NCBI GenBank assembly: GCA_947372405.1
Contig: CANBTO010000332.1
Span: 1 to 6,081, forward strand
Source: Verrucomicrobiaceae bacterium
GTDB taxonomy: Bacteria > Verrucomicrobiota > Verrucomicrobiae > Verrucomicrobiales > Akkermansiaceae
DNA: 6,081 nucleotides
Direction: 5' to 3'
Every line of letters begins with the position of its first letter. Position 1 is the stretch's first letter. The position numbers and the translations under genes were made by a program. Below, one piece after another: positions 5,663-6,081 of the stretch. Under the pieces are notes generated by a model. That model was not told the DNA's origin and did no database searches. It saw nothing but the letters and a program-made list of their open reading frames with translations.

Positions 5663-6081
5663 ATGTCGGCGCACACCGAGACGTTTTCCATCGCCACCCG
5701 CGGCAAGGGCACCACCGAGATCACCCGGGAAACCGCGGCGGTCGTCGCCCGCTCGGGCATCAGCCACGGTACGGTCACCGTGTTCGTCCGCCATACCAGC
5801 GCAAGCCTCGTCATCATGGAGAACGCCGACCCCAGCGCCCGCCGCGATCTGGAGAAATACTTCGACCTGCTAGTCCCGGAGAACACTCCCTGGTTCATCC
5901 ACACCCAGGAAGGCCCGGACGACATGCCGAGCCACATCCGCATGGCCCTCACCCGCACCAGCGAGGTCATCCCAGTAATGAACGGCCGCATGACCCTCGG
6001 CACATGGCAGGGCATCTTCCTGTTCGAGCACCGCCGCGCTCCACATCATCGAGACATCGCAGTCAGCGTTCTCGGCGAATA
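5663..6081 (+). CDS. YjbQ family protein, secondary thiamine-phosphate synthase (lacks last base of stop)
   Basis: The frame from ATG 5663 runs open to the end of the window: 139 codons, then TA. The family usually ends in GE, and this one reads VLGE-TA, so the next base very likely completes TAA or TAG and the gene is essentially complete. The protein fits the YjbQ/UPF0047 fold. HTSASL (44-49), NADPSARRDLE (54-64), the conserved D87, M88, P89 and SHI (90-92), and GTWQGIFLFEHR (113-124) are all visible. The E. coli member shows weak thiamine-phosphate synthase activity and its deletion or overexpression phenotype relates to thiamine; the true role is unsettled. The histidines 44, 80 and 91 are candidates for metal or phosphate binding by family analogy. 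The start lies 5 bp after the dehydrogenase stop and has only a distant GGAA upstream, so translation may depend on the upstream gene. Confidence 0.93.
   Translation, partial: MSAHTETFSIATRGKGTTEITRETAAVVARSGISHGTVTVFVRHTSASLVIMENADPSARRDLEKYFDLLVPENTPWFIHTQEGPDDMPSHIRMALTRTSEVIPVMNGRMTLGTWQGIFLFEHRRAPHHRDIAVSVLGE

Noticed and set aside
5440..6015. 191-codon minus-strand frame opposite the dehydrogenase end and the YjbQ gene
   Set aside because: The plus strand encodes two proteins with strong family motifs here; the reverse frame has none.

Overview
The window is about 6 kb of a moderately GC-rich bacterial chromosome, roughly 60% G+C in the rows I counted by hand outside the first gene. 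It suggests a Verrucomicrobiota-type organism. The reasons are a large secreted propeller protein with a choice-of-anchor D domain, a second secreted beta-rich protein of unknown function, weak Shine-Dalgarno sequences and GTG starts. This placement rests on family knowledge and not on any marker gene, so it is tentative. I see no RNA gene, CRISPR array, insertion sequence or phage gene.

Left part (1-1462). A large plus-strand gene enters from the left, already open at base 1. It encodes about six beta-propeller-like repeats followed by a choice-of-anchor D domain and stops at 1284 with no visible anchoring tail. The repeat part is clearly less GC-rich than the domain after it. A 178-bp non-coding gap follows, holding a 27-bp interrupted palindrome, and separates it from a convergent gene.

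Middle part (1463-3552). A minus-strand metallo-beta-lactamase-fold hydrolase closely matches the NAPE-PLD-like group (N-acyl-phosphatidylethanolamine phospholipase D). It is divergent from a plus-strand secreted protein with no recognised function. Next comes a small minus-strand cysteine-rich zinc-ribbon-like protein (CPXCG family). Its ribosome binding site lies inside a strong inverted repeat that ends exactly at the start codon.

Right part (3618-6081). Three plus-strand genes lie close together, with gaps of 15 and 5 bp, and look like one operon. They encode an AEC-family membrane transporter, a zinc-independent medium-chain alcohol dehydrogenase/quinone-oxidoreductase-like enzyme, and a YjbQ-family protein (secondary thiamine-phosphate synthase). 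The YjbQ gene runs to the last base of the window and lacks only the final base of its likely stop codon. No known pathway links the three, so their co-transcription is inferred from spacing alone.

I found no clearly new multi-gene system. The best leads are the start-codon hairpin of the CPXCG gene, the composition break in the propeller protein, the NAPE-PLD-like hydrolase and the unknown secreted protein.
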